DNA of 64,000 nt from Mercenaria mercenaria (Eukaryota; Mollusca; Bivalvia; Venerida; Veneridae). This document shows positions 59,440-64,000 of the stretch, in pieces; the first letter of the stretch is position 1; each line of letters starts with the position of its first letter. The DNA lies in contig NC_069362.1 of NCBI RefSeq assembly GCF_021730395.1, positions 87,560,001 to 87,624,000 on the forward strand, given 5' to 3'. The position numbers were made by a program, and so were the translations under genes. The notes beneath the pieces were generated by a model. That model saw nothing but the letters and a program-made list of their open reading frames with translations. It made no database searches and had not been told where the DNA came from.

Positions 59440-62400
59440 CTACATTTGTTTAAACTGATAAAGTAGATGTAGAAAACTATTTTTCATATTGCGTATCAAA
59501 GTTAGTTAAAACTACAACAAGTCTTGAATACAGGTAGACTGGCATTACACTCGTTAGCCTACCTTAGAAATATTTCTCTCAGCTATAAAATCTTCTCTTT
59601 GGTTGTAGAACTCTTCCATGTGAGGAAGCCATCCAGCTGGCTTATGTAAGGTCTGGGGTGCTACCTAGGTACACACCCGTGCCAGAAAAAATACCTGTAG
59701 GGTTATCCTCTGTTAAAAGCTGAAAAGGTGCCATATGACTTGTAATTGTACCGGTGTGACGTTTAACCCAACAAAATAAGAAGTCTTTGAATTTTCCTTT
59801 AATCACACTTTCTGAAAAACACAATACCGGTATCCCATATCTGTGCTGCTGACTCTTGTTAAGATAAGCCTCGAGTGTTCACAGAAAAATCTCATCGACA
59901 TTATGAACAAATGACATAAATAGACTTCTTAATACCAAGAGAGTATGTAAGTCTTGTACACGACCAACAACTCTGGACAAGAACGAACAAGGTTCCTTAT
60001 AGCCATGTTAGGTCGGCAAACGGGTTAACGAATGTATTTGCGAAAATGAAATAAAATTTGTTTTAGGGAGAAAACTGTTTAGATTGTAAATTTTAACCGT
60101 ACAAATAACTTTAGTAGACATATTATAGTTACCAGTGTTTGTTAGACAAGGTAACATTAGACTCGATGACCAATGGATAAAGTCTTGTATTTTCATTATA
60201 TTATCATGTACATAAACTCGCTTTCTTACACACTTTATACTTTAATTTGAAGCATCTGTATAATGACAGTAAATAGATATGCTTTTAGAATACCTTACAA
60301 TACAATTATATTTGCAAGTTAAACGTATTAAAACAAACGTTAATATGTTGTTACAATAGTAAACGCGACCATTGTTTAATTTTACCTACAATAAAAGAAA
60401 TATTCCAAGCAAGACTAACTGTCTAACTTTTTCCAACTGCAAACCTATATAGAGATAAATTTCAATTTTAGGTCGCCATACGACATTAAGGTAAAGTGGC
60501 CCTTAACGAAACCGATAAAAAAAGACTATAACCAGAACAGAGGACGATATTCAACCTTTGACAGCCGTAAATTTAGACTGAGCATTTATATACTTACCAA
60601 GAAGGTACACTTGAAAGTGTCTTGAAAGTAACATAACATATAAAAGGCATTATGTAAAGAGGTATACCATATTGGAACTGTCTGTAACATTTGTTATGGG
60701 AACTATGGGGATTCAACACTTTTTGCGACATGCTCACCTAAATCCCCACTAAATGACATATTAATCACTGGTAGGTATGAGCAAGTGACCAAACTCGCAG
60801 TGGTAAAAACAAATTATAAATAGAAATAAACATGGAAAACCTGAGATACCAGTATATCAACGTATTCCAGAACTTATCTGAAGATGGATTACTTTAAATG
60901 GCATACCAAGATAAATTGCAATACAAACACCGGCTCGTAGTCGAACACTTTAGTAGTCCTCGCAGAATGTATTCTATGCATTACGATGTTAAAACGAAAA
61001 GACCAAATTTATGGAGTGTTTCGTTCGTTCGACCTGTGGTAAAACTCAGTGAAGGTCTTCAAAAGTTAACGGATTTGGTCACAACATGTTTGAAATATAG
61101 AGTTCTGTTCTTCTAATATTATTTACGGCGAGCTGTTGTAAAACGAAACAGTTGTGAAATTTAGACACCATTGGCAGGTCGTGAGGTGACATCTCGTTTT
61201 AATTTTGGTTAGTTGTCAACGTATAACGTTGAAGATGTTACTACCCGTTAAAAACATCTTTCCCGTTTGACGCTTTGCTCTTTGAACAACTTCAAACAAA
61301 AAAAAATCTGTAATTTTGATATCGCCGAAATAGCCACAGGCACCAGCGTGTAGGCCAATCAAAACTGAGTTGTGTGTTTTAAATTATATGTAGATAACTG
61401 TTCAAATTCAGTATGAAAGACAGCTGACATGCTTTAAAAAGCTCAATCACATTTCTATTTACGCGAAAATGTAACGTTGACATGTAACTAAAATGTACTC
61501 GCAGTCTACCGAATGCACACCATGGGAGGCACATGTATGTAATTTTCCCGCAAAAATACGCATAAACTGGCTCGTTTTACTCGAGATATTCAGAAAATGT
61601 GTCGATTTTAATAATAACAAGCAGAACGGGGTTATTGTAGAATAATGTAAATAGCATTTTTTCAACAAAATGCAATTTAAAAAAAAGTGTTTTCAGTCAA
61701 GGGCATCTTAACTTTAAAAAAGGACACATACGTCCTGACATCGAAAAGACTGACAATTCTAATCGGATAATGACTTAGTAAGTACAGTAAAATATATTAA
61801 CTTTACCAGTTTTAGCGGAAAAGGTCGGGAAGATTCTCAATATTATAAAAACTTATAGTTTTTTTGTTTTATTTTGATAGGAGTTTTTTCTTTTTTCAAA
61901 AATTCTGATGTTAATCCAAAACATGCAACTTGATCGTATAAAAGCAGTATTAAGCTGTCACAATTCCTCTCTAGGTGGTACTGTATGGGGCCTGTCTCCA
62001 ATAACGTCCATCAAACATCGTTGATATTTCTGAATACAACATTCTAGAAGTTTTATATTTTATCATAAAGTTCTTACGTGTATAAAAGATAATCAACCGA
62101 AGGCCGCGATGTCCGTTCTAGAATGAGGAAAGTTTTCATTGTGAGGAAAACTAATACTGAACTGGTGTTTCATTGAAAAAATGAAAAACACTAAGAAGGA
62201 AGACACGGACACGGCAAACGATGAGCAACGCAAACAGATATAGAAAGTATCTATCTCATTTGGTTTTGTTAAAGTATAGTTATACTTTTTATTTCATTTC
62301 TATTTCATAGGCGTAATAACACGACTGTATGAAATGGATCGGTGCTGAACAACTTTAAAATGCACTTATACCGTGTTCAGACTACGTTTTTAATCCTATA

Positions 62401-63069
62401 TTAACTTGGGTTTATTTTTTAAACTTAGATTATATTTACATGCGTAGCAGTGTTGGTAACAAATGAGATGAAAAACGAAGATGAACTGGTGGCATTATGT
62501 TTAATAGTTATATATTTCAAGTCTGCAGACACAGTATATCATTGAGTCTTTATTTCAAATGTAATCCCATGATAAAATTTGATGCACAATTATTGTCATT
62601 TCAGTTCAGAAATAAATGGAATAAAATTATTACAAAATGTTGATTTAATAATGCTCTATTGCGGGACAACATGTCCTGTTGATTGTTTATTATTATCAGG
62701 TATGTGTACAATACCTAATTTAGGTTCTAGTTACGAACACTGCTGATAATCATAGTAAAAGACAAAAGATAAGTATAGGATATTAGTGCGATATAGCCAA
62801 CATTTTTAAATAATCAAAGTTACACAGTTTAAAACAATCAGTTTAAAAATGTTGAAGTACAACTGATGGAAATCTGAGTATAAAACTGTCATTTTTTGCT
62901 AGTGGATGTCGGAATAATGTTTGCCTGCATCTCACAGGAGTCGTGCATGTAAGTACATATACAACTAATTGTTTGTGATAAAGATGGATGTTGACGGCAT
63001 GTTAGTCAGCACATTTAAGTCTTAGTTCGGTTTGTGCTTTCGGATATTTAGTTACGCCCTTTACCATGG
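59440..63069. other. Annexin 3' UTR followed by intergenic DNA
   Basis: Sequence after the TAA at 59437-59439 is presumably 3' UTR for an unknown distance. Beyond that I see no gene. A 72-codon frame at 60898-61116 matches nothing I recognise. Confidence 0.4.
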
Positions 63070-64000
63070 AAGTATTTTTAGCTCACTTAAGCACAAAGTG
63101 CTCAAGGTGAGCTTTTGTGATCGTCCTGTGTCCGTCGTCGGCGTCGTCGTCGTCAACAATTTGACTGTTAACACTCTAGAGGTCACAATTGTGGCCCAAT
63201 CTTAATGAAACTTGGTCAGAATGTTACCCTCAATAAAATCTTGTTCGATTTTGATATTGGGTCATCTGGGATCAAAAACTAGGTCACCAGGTCGAATCAA
63301 AGGAAAAGCTTGTTAACACTCTAGAGGTTACAATTTTGTCCAATCTAAACGAAACTTAATCAGAATGTTACCGTCAATAAAGTTCTGGACAAGTTTGATA
63401 TTGGGTCATCTGGAGTCAAAAACTAGGTCACCAGGTCAAATCAAAGAAAAAGCTTGTTAACACTATAGAGGTCACATATTTCGCCCAATCTTAATGAAAC
63501 TTGGTCAGAATGTTACCCTCAATAAAATCTTGGACGAGTTTGATATTGGGTTATCTGGGGTCAAAAACTAGGTCACCAGGTCAAATCAAAGGAAAAACTT
63601 GTTAACAATCTAGAGGTCACAGTTTTGGCCCAATCTTAATGAAACTTGGTCAGAATGTTACCCTCAATAAAGTCTTGGACGAGTTTGATATTGGGTCATC
63701 CGGGATCAAAAACTAGGTCACCAGATCAAATCAAAGGAAAAGCTAGTTTACACTGTAGAGGCCACATTTATGACCATATCTTAATGAAACTTGGTCAGAA
63801 CGTTAAGCTTGATGATCTATAGGTCAGGTTCAAATCTGGGTCAGGTGGGGTCAAAAACCAGATCACTAGGTCAATTCAAAGGAAACGCTTGTTAACACTC
63901 TAGAGGCCACATTTAGGACTGTATCTTCATGAAACTTAGTCAGAATGTTAATTCTGATGATCTTTAGGTCAAGTTCGAATCTGGGACATGTGGGGTCAAA
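63070..64000 (+). repeat. Tandem repeat, about 146-bp unit, running off the window
   Basis: A palindromic opening (TTTTTAGCTCACTTAAGCAC then AAAGTGCTCAAGGTGAGCT) and a (GTC)n stretch precede at least six units. These start near TTGTTAACACTCTAGAGGTC and include AATGAAACTTGGTCAGAATG and AAAAACTAGGTCACCAGGTC. Confidence 0.85.

Overview
The window is animal nuclear DNA: AT-rich, with intron-dense genes on both strands (short exons, GT/AG junctions) and many short non-autonomous repeats. The gene content and the tRNA-derived SINE types point to a bivalve mollusc. Three host genes can be reconstructed completely by joining exons in phase. All functional calls come from reading the translations against remembered family sequences; no search was run.

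Minus strand, 26829 down to 4300: a thioester-containing protein of the alpha-2-macroglobulin family, closest to CD109. It has 35 coding exons, of which 34 are used per transcript. It has a signal peptide, the GCGEQ thioester, a C3-like catalytic histidine, a receptor-binding domain and a Cys-rich end, but no GPI tail. Its bait region is encoded by two consecutive, interchangeable exons. Their lengths and phases mean exactly one must be used.

Plus strand, 34661 to 38218: mitochondrial acyl carrier protein (NDUFAB1). It also has a pair of homologous alternative exons, separated by only 26 nt.

Plus strand, 47421 to 59439: a four-repeat annexin of 564 residues. It has a Gly/Tyr/Gln/Pro-rich N-terminus like that of annexin A7/A11, a two-codon start exon, and an EF-hand-like insert between repeats 2 and 3.

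The rest is intron and intergenic DNA with LINE fragments (185-1400; 31160-31980 with 32915-33905, apparently one copy split by an inversion), several SINEs (three with clear 12-18 bp target duplications), hairpin and TTAA-flanked MITEs, minisatellites (50 bp, 40 bp, and about 146, 157 and 166 bp units) and microsatellites. No CRISPR, rRNA or convincing free-standing tRNA gene was seen. The main biological point is that two of the three genes carry mutually exclusive exon pairs: one varies the protease bait of an immune protein, the other varies the first helix of the mitochondrial carrier protein.
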